A stretch of DNA of 64,000 nucleotides from Selaginella tamariscina (lineage: Eukaryota > Streptophyta > Lycopodiopsida > Selaginellales > Selaginellaceae), in assembly GCA_003024785.1 (NCBI GenBank), contig PUQB01000512.1:62001-126000 (forward strand), given 5' to 3'. The position numbers and the translations under genes were made by a program. The notes beneath the pieces were generated by a model that had not been told where the DNA came from, made no database searches, and saw only the letters and a program-made list of their open reading frames with translations. Shown here one piece after another: positions 1-12,339 of the stretch (position 1 is the stretch's first letter; the number at the start of each line of letters is the position of its first letter).

Positions 1-1121
1 TGTTCCTCGGTGCTCACACCTTCCTGTAAAATTAATCGGCCTACCTGTCTAAAGTTTTAAACCAAGTATTGAATTATAACTTGGGTACCTGATTAATTTG
101 CAACTTGTTTGTTGTCCTGCGTTGTTGAGATTGTACTCAAAGAACCTTTTGCTACATCGAGAGCATCCTGTAGGCTGTAGCAAACCTTGGGTTCAAACTC
201 AGACAGAGACATAGAGAGAGGAGGGCAGATTTATGGGCCATAACAGAGTCGAGGGCTCTCTGCAGATCATCCACACAAGAATCAATTGTTCTTGTTGGGT
301 CTCACCAATACAAATCATCCCTATTCTTGCCCTACATAACAAAAAAAAAAACCCACGGCTTAAGTAGTACGATTGTTCTCATAAATTAATTTAAGGTACA
401 TTTTCGTTTGGAATTTTTAAAAGCAACATTTTGGTAATTTTTTCTTTTTTTTTATGTAGATATATAAAATGTTAAGATAATTGATTAACTGTACACACAC
501 ACGCTCTACACTTAAATGGCCTCTGCACCAACATATATTATTACTTAATATATTAATTGGTTCCTTATATTGCTCTGTATATTTTACATAGTTTTATTTT
601 AATTTCTTTATTAGGTCTAATAATCTAACTCTCTTTCTCACTCACACGATACAACTATATACATACACATTCGTCTTTTTAACGCACATGAAACTCTAAG
701 GAATATTAAATATAAAAAAAAACAAACGTTCTAGCCCGTTTGATTTGAATATATTATCATTCTATTTCATTTTAATATGAATCAAATTTATATATGGAAA
801 TAAAATGGTCTTTGATAAACCTGTCTGTGAGTTTTTAATTTATCATTTTTATTTTTCGTTCTGTAACTATTATCTATATATTAGTTCATATAATCTCTTA
901 ATAAATTGTAAAATTTAGTAATTTGTTTGAAATCTTAGCAAAATTCTTACAAGTTCTTAGATTCAAATACTTCTATATATTAATAAAAATTGATATTAAG
1001 TTTTTATTAATTATTTGATATTACATAACGAGTAGAAGAAAAGTTATCCTTGAAATACACGTATAAATGGCTGTCGAAAGTATATGTGGAAGCACGCACA
1101 TGCATAGTGTCCTGAGAATAT
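1..1121. other. AT-rich intergenic sequence, no supported gene
   Basis: I see no convincing gene. The first 340 bases are less AT-rich than the rest and can be read on the minus strand as short protein-like stretches in more than one frame, so they may be the end of a host exon or a decayed repeat; nothing in them is recognisable. From about 360 the sequence is strongly AT-rich with short ATA/TAT runs. Confidence 0.5.
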
Positions 1122-1249
1122 ACAATATATGTTTTAATTACTCAATGCATTTATATTAATTACAAATGTATGTCTGTAACAAATTTATCTGCCAGACTTA
1201 TTATATTACATTTATAATTCAAAACAATTGTCTTATATTATATCTCTTT

Positions 1250-1293
<44 letters not shown>
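1250..1293. repeat. (TC)n(TA)n microsatellite
   Basis: A run of TC dinucleotides passes directly into a run of TA dinucleotides. It lies within the duplicated P450 upstream region and is absent from the second copy near 38.1 kb, so it expanded after the duplication or was lost there. Confidence 0.95.
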
Positions 1294-2007
1294 GCTCATG
1301 GATGTACATATGCAATACAATAGGTACTTGTACGCCGTTCATACACGTATGTACATATACACAGCACTTGAATTTTGGATAACTAAATAATGTGTGTTCA
1401 AATAGCGAACTTATTATTTATACACTTTTTGTCACACATATACACACTATCACATAAATTTAATACATAAGACATGCTTAATAATTATTTATATGCTTTA
1501 AGTATCATATAAGTGTATATATATTTGTTTCCATAAAATATAGTTGTAAGGATAAGAAAACTCGTTGATATAAATTTTATTTAAACTATTATCATTTAAA
1601 ACTATTTTCATTCTATCAGTACAACCTAAATAGTGTGGAATTACATGCCCACTGAAATATCTGATACAGACAGCAGACTCGTGTAACATATGGAACCGTT
1701 CCTGAGTTCGTGACGAACCAATAAGGATTTGCCACGAATCAGACGATGATTACGATGGATCGGCGACAGTTGACTGAGTTCGCAACACAATTGAGCTCGT
1801 TATTGAGATCCAAGTTTGTTTGAGGTGCCGCATGGATATCGTGGGCGAGACACCAGTCGCAAGGATATCTGTTTCTGTAACGATTAGTTTATTACCGACA
1901 CCGAATATTCTAATTCGAACAGCTGCCACCCATTTAAATCCCATATCCCACGCGGTTAAGTTCGAACGTAAGAGTTAACTGGGCTTTGGGAAGATAAGTC
2001 TATAACA

Positions 2008-2128
2008 ATGCTACTAGCAGCTCTTGCCACGGTGATATATGTGTTGTTTAGATTCAAGAAAGAGCAATCACTTCCTCCCCCACCATTCTCTTTACCAATC
2101 GTTGGTCCACCTCCATCTCGTTGGTTAC
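2008..2128 (+). pseudogene. Cytochrome P450 N-terminal fragment (truncated)
   Basis: An ATG at 2,008 opens a frame that begins MLLAALATVIYVLF and continues into a proline-rich hinge (SLPPPPFSLPIVG), i.e. the membrane anchor and hinge of a microsomal plant P450. It matches the start of the gene at 38,830 almost residue for residue but has lost three codons of the anchor, and identity ends after about 35 codons. Nothing of the catalytic domain follows, so this is a non-functional partial copy. Confidence 0.85.
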
Positions 2129-3191
2129 CACCCGAGGTATAATAAATAGACCCAAGACCTGTTGGGAGGCACTCGGTAGCATTAGTGTTTTTTGTTTTAT
2201 TTACAATTGAAGCTTGCATGGTATTAGATCCAGGTTCTTAAATTATTATTTTTTCTTTTTCTTTTTACGTTTTGATTTTTTACTTTGATTTCATTTTAGA
2301 ATCACTACGTTGCATTGGCCAAAATGAGAAATGATAAAAATAAAATTGAGAATCTGCATAGTGAGAACTCGCATCAATGGTTTATTCATGTGCGTGATAT
2401 CATGCAGCAGACAAAATGTTGGACAGTGATATCATGTGGCAGACAAAATGTGAACAATGGTACATGGGGAGGTCTCTTGTCCTGAGCTACAAGTTGATCG
2501 ATAGTGGACACTTGACAGCTCAACGATCTGCTGAAGAAAATTAATAAGTTTTATAGGAACATCATGATGTAATATGTCATGAAAGATGATATTCAGTGAA
2601 TGGAAGCATATGATTTAGTTAAAAATGCATATGCAAGTTATCTATAACAACAAAACATATGTAAGTGAATTGTTAACACTATCTAATGTAAGTTACAAAT
2701 TGATGAGTTTGGAGAGGAATACATTCACAAAATTAAGGGCATAAGGACTAAGTTAGAAGCATGTGAATAGGGATACAGAAATCTTTGCTTATTGTTGTGC
2801 TTTGAGGTCCTTAGATAATATTAAAGTTAATCTTGGAAAGCAAGAAGGGTGTCCAAATCTTAATGCATAAGTATTAACTATTAAAGAGGAGTTGGACATG
2901 ATAAAAGCTTGAGAGGAATGAAATTTAGCAAGTATAAGCAATGGTTTTAATTATTAGCTTTAAGAAATCAGGAATATAAGCTAAGATTGTTGGCTCTATG
3001 AGAACAATTAAAACATGTGCATCTCTTCGTCATATTAATAGGAAATGCATGTTGGGCAATGTGAACAAGAACATATATTGTAGGTGTTCTCAATGACAAG
3101 GATGCACTTATTGAAACTCTTGAAAAATGCACATGCTAACTTGGTTATTAAAGTTGAACATGCAAGTAATTTTTAGTGACATAATAGTGAA
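2129..3191. other. AT-rich DNA with decayed gag-like traces
   Basis: No intact gene. Around 2,690-2,760 a short stretch reads on the plus strand like a retrotransposon gag helix (EEYIHKIKGIRTKLEAC), and the surrounding 2,330-3,190 has the patchy stop-ridden look of an old Copia-type gag region. The evidence is too weak to name a family. It is the left flank of the gypsy insertion at 3,197. Confidence 0.3.
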
Positions 3192-3196
3192 GCCAT

Positions 3197-3697
3197 TGTC
3201 ATGACCCCATACAGGATGCACATACAAGATACGGGTTACAGAATATGCATATAGGATATACCTACAGGATATGCCTGCAGAATATGCCTACAAGATATAC
3301 TTACATGATATTTTTACAGGATATGCTTATAGAATATACCTACAAGATATGCTTATAAGATCCTACAAGATATATCTACAGGATATTCTTATAGGATATA
3401 CTACATGATATGCCTAGAGGATAAGGGTCACTATTTTTAGCTTATGACCAAATTAGACTCATGATTAGATTAGCTTGGAGTTGTGAGTATAAAAGCTCCG
3501 ACCTAATTGTTGTATAATCAGTTACTATCAACACCAGTCTTTCTACGATTAATCTTGTCTTGTCTTGTTCCTTGCCTCATGCTCTTGTCTTGTTCCTGAT
3601 TTTTAATTCCTGTCCTGCTCCCTGTCCTACTTCTGAGTCAAGCTTCCTTATTCTCGGAATCCTACTCACTTCCTTGTTCCTGGATTGTGGCTTGACA
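3197..3697 (+). repeat. 5' LTR of gypsy copy 1
   Basis: A 501-bp LTR bounded by TGTCA and TGACA. Its first 230 bases are a degenerate tandem array of about 13-bp units resembling ACAGGATATGCCT. The second half contains a run of CCTGTC/CTTGTC-type pyrimidine-rich motifs. It matches 22,892-23,082 plus 28,204-28,486 and also 57,970-58,493. Confidence 0.88.
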
Positions 3698-3789
3698 GTT
3701 TGATAATAACTGATTTCATAGCTTTCTGATTTTCAACTTTTTTTCCTTGATTTTTCTCCTTCGTTTTCCTCTTTTTTCTTTCATAAATC

Positions 3790-4790
3790 ATGACCAATTT
3801 TGAGCAATTTCAATACAAGCACCAAATATTGCTTCATGAGCTAGCCACTTTGTCCAAGTGGTCACAGATCTGCAAAGTTCCACCAATGCGGCACATGCAA
3901 TTGCTAATGCATCCTCCAAGGCTGCTACATGCTCTCTTAAGCATTGTGGTTTCCTCTCCATCGATCACTTCTTTGGAGCAGAAGATCAGCATGTCGAAAA
4001 AGTTCAATGGCAATCGTGCTAATTTCCAAGAGTTCCTAAATCAGATCAGGCTTTTGATCCGCATGTAACCACGCCGCTACTCGACTGATGCACAAAAGGT
4101 TGGCCTTTTGGCATCCCTACTAGTTGGATCTCCACGGGCTTGGGTTGCCCCTTTGCTAGAGCGTGATGACCCATTCATGGAAGACTTTAAAGGTTTTGTG
4201 ACTGCCTTTGAAGGTTTCGTGACTGCCTTTGAAGCTTACTTTGGAGATCCCAATAAGTACCGTTCTGCATGCACAAAGTTATGAAAGCTCACACAAGAAT
4301 CTCGATCAACTTCTGTCTATGCATCCGAATTTCAACAACTTTGCACAAACATTCCATGGGACGAGACTGCATTGATTGAACACTTCTGTTTTGGGTTGAG
4401 GGATGACGTGAAGGACCTTCTCCTTACATTACCGGATGCCTAAACATTAACGAAAATCATGCAATAGGCCGTTTGCTGTAACAACCGCTTGTTCGAGCGT
4501 TGTTAAGAAAAATCCCGTTAATAATTTTTGCAAACCAATCCTGTAGCTGTGGTACATACTCCTGCAACACCTTCTAGAGTAGTTCCTATGGAGGTTGAGA
4601 AATACAAGCGCAGCTCACTTTCCGCTGCTGAGAAGTAACATCGTCGTAGTGAGAATCTATGTTTGTATTGTGGTGAAGCAGGACACAAGGCGACAAAATG
4701 TCCTATTAAAGCCAGGAAGTTCAAATGCATAAAGTTGAAGTTGAAGTTCAGTTAGAAAACTTTAATGTTCACTTCGTCTAGGAGCCACGA
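3790..4790 (+). pseudogene. gag of gypsy copy 1 (broken)
   Basis: The reading frame opens at 3,790 with MTNFEQFQYKHQILLHELA and encodes a capsid/nucleocapsid polyprotein in several frames. A CCHC zinc knuckle (CLYCGEAGHKATKC) lies near 4,657-4,700. The counterpart at 58,593-59,567 is less damaged and guides the frame. Several stops and frame changes show that no full Gag can be made. A short internal duplication occurs around 4,185-4,235, where a GGTTTTGTGACTGCCTTTGA-like segment appears twice. Confidence 0.8.
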
Positions 4791-4802
4791 AGTTGGACGT
4801 AA

Positions 4803-7800
4803 GTGCAGGCTCCATTATTGCTACTTATACCATTTCATCACTCAAGTTTTGTACACATTCATCTCAATAATCGAGAGCTCAAGGAGTTTGCCCTGTTAGA
4901 CACTAGTGCAAATGCATGCTTCATGGATGACACTTTTGCAACTCAACATGGCATTCCAGTGGTGAAGTTGAAGCGTGCAGTTCCTGTAGAGGTGGCTGAT
5001 GTCATCTGATTGCTTCTGGCGCAGTTACCCATGCTACCAAACCTCTCTCTTGTAGTCATGGCGCATTCAACTGTTCGATTTCCTTCAACTTGATCAAGAC
5101 TCGGCCGACTCCCATCATTTTGGGCATGCCATGGTTCGTTGTTGCAAATCCTCAGATCAACTGGAGGTCTAGGACGCTCAGTTTTTTCCTCTGGCAACCA
5201 GGATCAATCTGTACTTACTATGTGCAGGATACATCCTTAGTGTCTGAGGCAGTACAAGCTACAGGATTGACCGTCTGTTCCTGTATCAGTGTTGAAGACT
5301 CTTCCTCGACAAGATTCACCTCATGTCAGTTCCTCAGCACATCCGCAGGCTCTCTCACTCTTATAATTCGCAGATTCTGTACAGTTCTTCCAATCCTGTA
5401 TCAGTGTCGAAGGTTCCTCCTCAACAGGATCCACCTCCTATTGGTTCATCAGCACACTCACAGGCTCTCCTCATTCCTGTGCATCCACGGACTTCTGTAC
5501 AGGATTCTTCCAATCCTGTACACTTGTTCAACATCCACACATGTTTCTCCCAATCCTCCTCTTTTCATTACTCTTCTTCTGTTCCACCCCCCAAGATCCT
5601 TCCTCTTTTTAATCACAGCTCCCTCCTTCTCCTCTAAGTTCTTACCACTACCATGCATGAACTTGCCACTGATCCTGCTCCTTTTCATCTTTTTGCCTTC
5701 CAAGTAACTCCTACGTCCTCTTCTACCTTTCCTGTATCTGACTCCCTGTTTTTAATCTTCTTCTCTGTTCCTTCTTCTTCTCCTCCTTCCCTGCCATCCA
5801 AGTATCACTCCTTTAAGAACGTTTTTGACAAGCACAAGGCTGCAATTCTTCTATTCACAGGTCCTATGACTGTCCTATCGATCTTGTGGAAGGAAAGACT
5901 CCACCGTTCAGACCGATTTATGCACTGTCACCTACAGAATTGAAGGTTCTTCGTAAGTACATCGAGGAAAACTTGGCATCCGGCTTCATTCGTCACTCAA
6001 AGTCCCTGCAGGAGCACCTATCTTCTTTATCAAGAAGAAAGATAAGAGTTTACGTTTGGTTGTGGACTACAGAGGTTTGAATCAAGTCACCATTCGTTGT
6101 CCATTGATCCCGGAACTTCTGATCGGCTGCAAGGAGCAAAGGTGTTCACGAAGATCAACTTACGAGGGGCTTACAATCTTGTATGGATTCGTCCAGGCGA
6201 TGAGTGGAAGACTGCCTTTCGTACAAGTATGGACACTTCGAGTACACGGTGATGCCTTTCGGACTTACCAATGCCCCAACCGTGTTCCAACACATGGTGA
6301 ACGATATCTTTCATGACTTCTTGGACCAGTTGTCATACCTCGATGACATTTTGATTTTCTCAAGGACCAGGCAGCTCATGACAAGCATGTACGACTAGTC
6401 CTATAGAGGCTTCACGAGCATGGCTGTATGAAGTTGGAGAAGTGTTTCTTGATAGGGATACTGTGGAGTTCTTGGGCTACATCGTCTCTCATGCTAGCGT
6501 TTCCATGGACATGCACAAGGTGAAGACTATCGCAGAGTGGGAGAGGCCCAAGTCTGTACGAGACATACAATGTTTCTTGGCTTTGCAAACTTCTACAGGC
6601 ATTTCATACAGGACTTCTCCAAGCGTGTACTTCCACTCACAAACTCACCAAGCGCACAGAGTTTCTCTTGGTCCGACAAGGGAACATGCATTACAACACT
6701 CAAGGACGCCTTCATGACAGCTCCGATTTTAGCACATTGATCCTTTCGTCCTTCTTCGTTGAAGCAAGATGCCTCGGATTTTGCAGTAGGATTGTTTTAT
6801 CACAAGTTGGAGAAAACAAGTTGCTTCATCCTGTAACTTTTCACACTCATAAGTTCCTTTCAGCGGAGATTCAATTACGAGATTCATGACAAGGAACTCA
6901 AGGCCATTGTGGATTGTTCGAGGAGTGGCGGCATTTCCTGGAAGGTGCTGGCATCCTGTACAAGTTCTTATGGATCACAAGAACTTGGAGTATTTTCAAA
7001 CAGCTCGGTTCTTAGTCGGTGACAGGCTAGGTGGGCAGAGTTCCTATCACGTTTTGATTTCATCATTATCTATAGGCCTGGTTTTTGAAATGGCAAGGCA
7101 GATGCATTGTCTAGGCGTTCTTACCTTGCACTGACCCCGAGCAATCCTGCATATGACTATCAAAAGCAAGTGTTGTTGGGTCTTGATTGACTTTGACTTG
7201 CAGCACTACAAGTTCATCAGGCTCCAGCAGATTCCACACTCTTATAGACATCCGTTTGCAGTTGGCTATAGATGACTTGGTAAGAATGTGTTTTCACACA
7301 TTAGTCCTGACATTGCAAATTCCTTTTCCTCCATTCCTATACAGACTACAAGTTGTTTATCATACAAGACGGACTCCTATACCGGGAAGGTCTCCTGTAC
7401 GTTCTTGTTGGTGTTTGCAAGACTCGTGTGGTACATGATTGTTATGATACCCCGGCTACAGGACATTTTGGTGTGGCTAAGATAGTTGAGTTGGTGACTC
7501 GTAACTATTGGTGGCGTAGGTTGTGAGGTTTTATGGACAAGTTTGTACGGAGTTTTGACACCTACAATAGGTCGAAGATGCCTCGTCATGCGCCCTTTGG
7601 TCTTTTTTGTCCTCTTCCTGTTCCTTCTGCTCCTTGGAGATCCATTTCTATGGATTTCCTCACATCTTCCTCCTTCTCGTGGATTTGATGCAGTTCTTGT
7701 GGTGGTTGACCATTTCACCAAACAAGCTCATTTCCTACATGTCACAAGACTGCTACAGGCCAGACAACCGCTGAGTTGGTGATCCGCGAAGTATTCGACA

Positions 7801-8581
7801 CCATGGTCTTCCTGAGAGCATTGTTTCTAATGAGGCCCACAATTCATGTCCAAGTTTTGGTGAGAACTTCTCCAGAGTCTACAGGTTAAAGCAGACCTTT
7901 CTTCAGGATACCATCCACAAACTGATGGGCAGTCAGAACGCACGATTCAGACCTTGGAGCAATATCTTTGCTGCTTCATTAGTTACCAATAGGACAACTA
8001 GTTGGACCTTCTTCCAATGGCGAATTTACCTACAACAACTCCGTTCACGCATCTACAGGCCAGACACCTTTCTTTGCTCTTACAGGCTACCATCCACGTT
8101 TTGACTTTGCTCCTCCTGTTTCCCCTTCTTCCGCTCCTGCAGTACAGGATCGTCTCCAGCATCTTTGTCAAGTACATGAGGATCTTCGGGTTCATCGTCA
8201 ACCGGCACTTGCATACAAGATTGGTGATCTCGTGTGACTTCTTCGTCGGCATATTCACACCAACAAGCCTTCTTTTAAGTTAGATTTTCAACGATTGAGC
8301 CCTTACAGGATTGCGGTTGAGGTCAATCCTATAGCTTTCCGACTCTCTACGGTGAAACTTCATCTGTGTTTCACACCTCTTTGTTGGAGCTGTATCATCC
8401 TTCTTCTCTTTTTGGTCGTGCTTCTTCTCCTCCTTCTCCTCCTATGGTCATTGACGGTGAACCTGAGTACAACGTTGCAGCCATCCTTGATTCTCGTCTT
8501 CATCGCTGCCAACTTCAATACTTGATGAATTGAAAGGTTATTTGCCTACCAATCGCACTTGGGAACTTGAACCTAAATGCA
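4803..8581 (+). pseudogene. pol of gypsy copy 1: protease, RT, RNase H, integrase, chromodomain (broken)
   Basis: Domains appear in the usual Ty3/gypsy order across changing frames. The protease has LLDTSANACF near 4,895 (DTSA in place of DTGA). Reverse transcriptase shows [13 protein letters not shown] near 6,060 and the catalytic [10 protein letters not shown] near 6,330. RNase H follows around 6,740-6,900. Integrase is at 7,430-8,000 with the HPQTDGQSE-type segment near 7,920. A C-terminal chromodomain-like end (PEYNVAAILDSRL, then TNRTWELEP) lies at 8,460-8,575. The order RT-RNase H-integrase-chromodomain places it among chromoviruses. The last codons lie beyond the nested 14.2-kb element, at 22,788-22,885. 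Multiple indels and stops make it inactive. Confidence 0.82.
8578..8581. repeat. Putative target site duplication (TGCA), left copy
   Basis: TGCA immediately left of the 14.2-kb element also occurs at 22,784-22,787 immediately right of it. Joining the flanks regenerates a plausible gypsy coding sequence (WELEPNASNLLHAS) after correcting one base, which supports this as the insertion point. The duplicated length is short and uncertain by one base because the outermost TIR base differs between ends. Confidence 0.5.
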
Positions 8582-8582
8582 A

Positions 8583-8603
8583 GTTGTAACTAAAATGGGC
8601 ATG
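8583..8603 (+). repeat. Left terminal inverted repeat of the 14.2-kb element
   Basis: Reads GTTGTAACTAAAATGG and continues GCATG. The inverse complement at 22,762-22,782 matches at 20 of 21 positions. Beyond 21 bases the ends diverge into AT-rich sequence. Confidence 0.8.
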
Positions 8604-9179
8604 GCTATAGTCCCATTTCCTAATAATTAGCAATTTTAGCTATTTAATTAGCATTTTCTAATATTAAAGGAATATTCTTTAGAATATATGTTTGAAAAAG
8701 AATATTCTTTAGAATATTCTATTTTGTATTCTACCCTTTAATAAATTATAGCATTCATTGAAAAAAATTAATAACATTATAAAAGTAGAAGTATTAAATT
8801 ATATAATATATTGCCTAATATAACAATTAAGGAAGAGCATAAGAGGTACATTATATAAATATTGATGTTGTTATTAAAATATTAATATTTAAATATAACA
8901 TTATTAATTAAAAATTTGTAATAGTAATAATAATATATAAAATCCTATAATAATATAGTCAATCTTCCATATCATTTTTTAAATTTATATAGTTAAGTAT
9001 ACAATTTGGTACTATTATTAAAGAGTTTATAATAATTATGAATATTAAATATATGATATTTTATAATTTTATAATTGCTTTAAGCTTCAGAAAACATACA
9101 TTCCCTTGCAGTTTTGTTAATCGTGACTTTATCAACGCTTCTTGACATCCACCCATATCGAATGGATTTAACATTTATA
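8604..9179. other. Left subterminal region with GAATATTC palindromes
   Basis: No gene. AT-rich, with GAATATTC repeated (8,667, 8,700, 8,716) and TTTAGAATAT variants. Similar motifs stand near the right end (22,590-22,620), so they may be subterminal binding sites for the transposase. The segment 9,090-9,180 may still contain the 3' end or UTR of the leftward gene. Confidence 0.5.
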
Positions 9180-12100
9180 AAACATGCTGGGTCTTTTTGA
9201 TTGGGAGACCATGTTTTCTCTAGCATCCATTATATCTTTCGCTCTCCTTCTCGTGTCGCCTTTTTTGTGGTTTGAACCATGCAACCTTAACAATACTATT
9301 TTTTGTGATTACTTCAGGTGTGTCGATAATTTGACCCATCCAAATAGGCTGATTATAACGCATCTGGAGTAATGAGAACCATCATTAGTTTTTGAAGATC
9401 CTGGCAACAATCAAAGTATGCTTTAGGTTTTTGGTTCCTTTGTCCAACAAAGTGTGGGGTTTGCACTTCCACATCACTACTGGCTTCTATGTCGTCTATG
9501 CTCAGTGATGTCATTTCAATCTCCTCTCGCCACCTTGTTTTAGGCCAGAAAGGGTGTTGCAATTCTGTACTTGTGACAGTAGGCCCTTCCAACTCTCGAA
9601 CAAACAGTCTCCCAATAGTCGACCACATGCTTATATAGTTCTGAGTAACCAGTTGCCTTATCAGAATTCTTTGGCATCGATTTTTGAACCCATGCCACAT
9701 TTTTTTGATGCCATCAATAATAACCTCTTGTTCCTTGAGCTGGGCACTCAATGGAATAGGGTCTGGTTGTCCTTCTGGGAGAAGTGGCTTTCCATCCTTC
9801 CACTTTTGAAGAGCATTAAGCCCTCTTTCGGTAACCACTCCTGCTCTGATGGCCGTAACTTGTACTGCATAATAGGTATACCATCTCGTATGGAGAAAAA
9901 GAATTGTAGCGGCACAAGGTGACCAACTAAAGAATCACTCCCTTCTTTTATATATTCCTTGAGAAATTTTTTGAAGTCTAGCACCTCAGTCACAAGCAAA
10001 GCACAACTTTTTTTGGAGATGCAATTTTCAAAAAGATTCATCATATGCGGTAAGGTAAGTGCACTTGTCCTTTTTGTAGAGTTGGAGACCTTGCTGAAGA
10101 ACGCATCAATATCTTCATGAGTGTGACCAACCATAAGGAAACTGAGCGTGATTGTTTCAAACACACCTTTGGCAACAAGCATTGACAAGTATGCTAGCAC
10201 ATATCTAGAAAATAAAAGTAAGTATGAGCTTGAGAAACCCTTAAGTAAAATGATTTACCTATTTTTGTTCTCGCCTGCACAATTATCCATCTGTAAAAGC
10301 AAATGACGAGGAAGCTTATTTGATGTTGAGGACACATGTACACTATTTGAGCTAGATCCCTCCACTGAACCAGAACTCTCAACAGGGCCATCTATTTCTG
10401 TGCAGGCTGTTGACAATGCCTCTCATATTCCCAAGTAGCCTCAAGTGCAGATGTGTTCATGAGAGCATTATGTAAAGGTTGAAGGTGTTGTTTCTTCACT
10501 TTGAGATCACTGATAGGACTTGTCTGTGCGTGGGCTTCAAGGTTTCTGAAACACATGGCTAACGACCCAATAGTGAAATTGGAGTCGCTAGACCAATGTG
10601 GAAGTGAAAAGTGTCCATATGACTCACAACCGTGTCCATGTGTTAGCACACCTGTCAATGAAATCGGAAGTTTCATGACATTTCCAAGGCACTTTGGTGT
10701 TGCAAAGAGCTTTGGAATGCTGGTCTTTGAATGATCCATCTTGTCATGGATCAAGCACAGGTACTCTGATGGGCGTGACACAGAAAGCATGCGGTGTGCA
10801 TAGTACTGAGACCGGCAAGTTTGTTGTGCAATCATGTGGGCCTCCATCTTCTTTTGAATGGTAGTGATCTCCACCAAGGTTTTTGCACAAGCCTCTGCAG
10901 CCTTCAATGATGTACAAGTGTCACACTTGGAAAAGCTAGAGTGTTTTGCAATCTCCACATCCTTAAAATGAGTATTCCATATGTTGTTGAAGGTACCAGT
11001 GCAGATTGCTTGGAGCCCCATCAAACTGAGGCACTTGTTCACATGTTCACACAGCTTCAATTGAGTGTAGATTGAAGGCAAAACCTTGAGATTTTCCCTG
11101 ACCCCTGCATTTGTGGTTCGGCATTTGTGAGGCATCCTGTCTGCATTTGCTTCCACAAAAGCCTTGAGTATCTCTATGGCTGCCATGATGTGAGAGCGGG
11201 TTTTGACCAAGCGAGTGTTCCCATGAACTGAGGTTCGCGCTCCATCTAGCCACTCATCCCTCCGACGGTAGAACGTGGTCTTTGGGATCCGTATATACTG
11301 TACCAAGCTTTGAAGCAGATGGCCACCTTATTAAATACCATGGATGTACTCTGATAACCTGTGTCCGAGGCCATTCCATCAATACACCCAGTTAGTGCAG
11401 CATATACAAACTCATGCCTTTGCTTTTGGGTGAGCATACGAAAGACATGTCTACATTGGGTAATTTCATTCCGGTCTGCCATCTGACAACACTTCTTCTT
11501 GCAACAGTCAATCGTGGAAATGCTCGTAACACTTTCGAAGATGTAGGATCCATCTTTACCCTCTTGCTGAAACTTGCAGGGGAAGATCTACAACCCATGA
11601 ATCGCCTTTTTCTTACAATAGGACCAATGCAAGGAACCTCTTCAAATATGAGTTGTTCTTCCGGGTTGTTATTATTGAAATCCAACCCAGAATATGTTGA
11701 ACCATCTTGCCGTCTTAATTCAGATGTTCGCCACCTCACGAGGGATCCAGGATACAATGTGCCATTAGGTGAAACCTCTGTCACAACTACACCCACGAAG
11801 TCGGACCCTAGTTTCTCTTCTGACACTGCTTCCATTGGATTTATAGCTGTGATGATGCCTCTTCCGACTTCAATCTCACGAAGAAAGAGAATCACCTCAT
11901 CCATCACAGCAGGCAAGCCATCATCTGGTAAACTCGTGCTACTATTTGTTTGTGACTCTGCATATTCTGTGTCAGCCTTGACTTCATCCAAATTCCACAA
12001 TACAGGAGAACCCTCCTCAAATTCCATTCCCAGAACCTCAACATGCTTGTAAATGGTGTTCACCCATACGTACACACAAGATCCTTGGGCAATATTGTGA

Positions 12101-12204
12101 CATGATGCATTATTATCTCGAACTTCCACAGTTCCAGTGCCAACTATCTCGTTGTTCCGAAGAAGACATACTTTATCTCCAGTATTAAACATATTGTCCT
12201 GCAC
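9180..12204 (-). CDS. DUF7869-type transposase-like protein, frame-broken
   Basis: A large leftward gene starting at ATG 12,204. N-terminal 200 residues (frame open to 11,392) hold a DUF8039-like beta module (NTGDKVCLLR...VEVLGMEF). Next come CCKKKCC and a helical region with FYRRRDEWLDGA, then CDTCTSLKA near 10,900. The core reads LLQMDNCAGENKNR, an intron (10,205-10,258, GT-AG), then YVLAYLSMLVAKGVF and VGHTHEDIDAFF near 10,100. DN...GHTHEDID is the signature I associate with DUF7869 proteins, which recur in transposon-like loci and probably have an RNase H-like fold. The C-terminus is BAH-like (PIWMGQIIDTPE...VKVAWFKP, about 9,250-9,350). At least four single-base frame changes occur (near 11,535, 11,270, 10,430, 9,840). 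The role as the element's transposase is inferred from position and family. Confidence 0.72.
10205..10258 (-). other. 54-bp intron in the DUF7869-type gene
   Basis: On the minus strand the intron begins GTAAATC and ends TTCTAG. Splicing joins GENKN-R to YVLAYL, exactly between the catalytic-looking DN motif and the downstream helix, giving the continuous family signature. Introns in the ParB-like gene are of the same size class. Confidence 0.8.
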
Positions 12205-12339
12205 ATAAATAATTGTATTATTTATGATATCTGTTTATGCAATATTTTCTAAGAAATTGAATTACGGTTACTTAATAATATGCATATGCAATAATACATA
12301 ATTATGTTTAGAGATAATATCTCATGTTTGATTAATACA

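Larger units (their letters stand above)
1122..2128 (+). repeat. Truncated duplicate of the P450 upstream region (paralog of 38,008-38,953)
   Basis: This stretch aligns along its length, in the same orientation, with 38,008-38,953, which is the upstream region and first codons of the P450 gene. Shared landmarks include the segment around 1,145-1,215, the segment around 1,600-1,700 and the coding start. Similarity stops abruptly at about 2,128 inside the P450 N-terminal region. Small insertions and deletions separate the copies. It contains the microsatellite at 1,250-1,293, which the other copy largely lacks. Confidence 0.85.

Noticed and set aside
1498..2219. Minus-strand open frames of 63-87 codons over the duplicated P450 upstream region
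   Set aside because: They lie antisense to a promoter duplicate and the P450 start, are not kept open in the second copy, and match no family.
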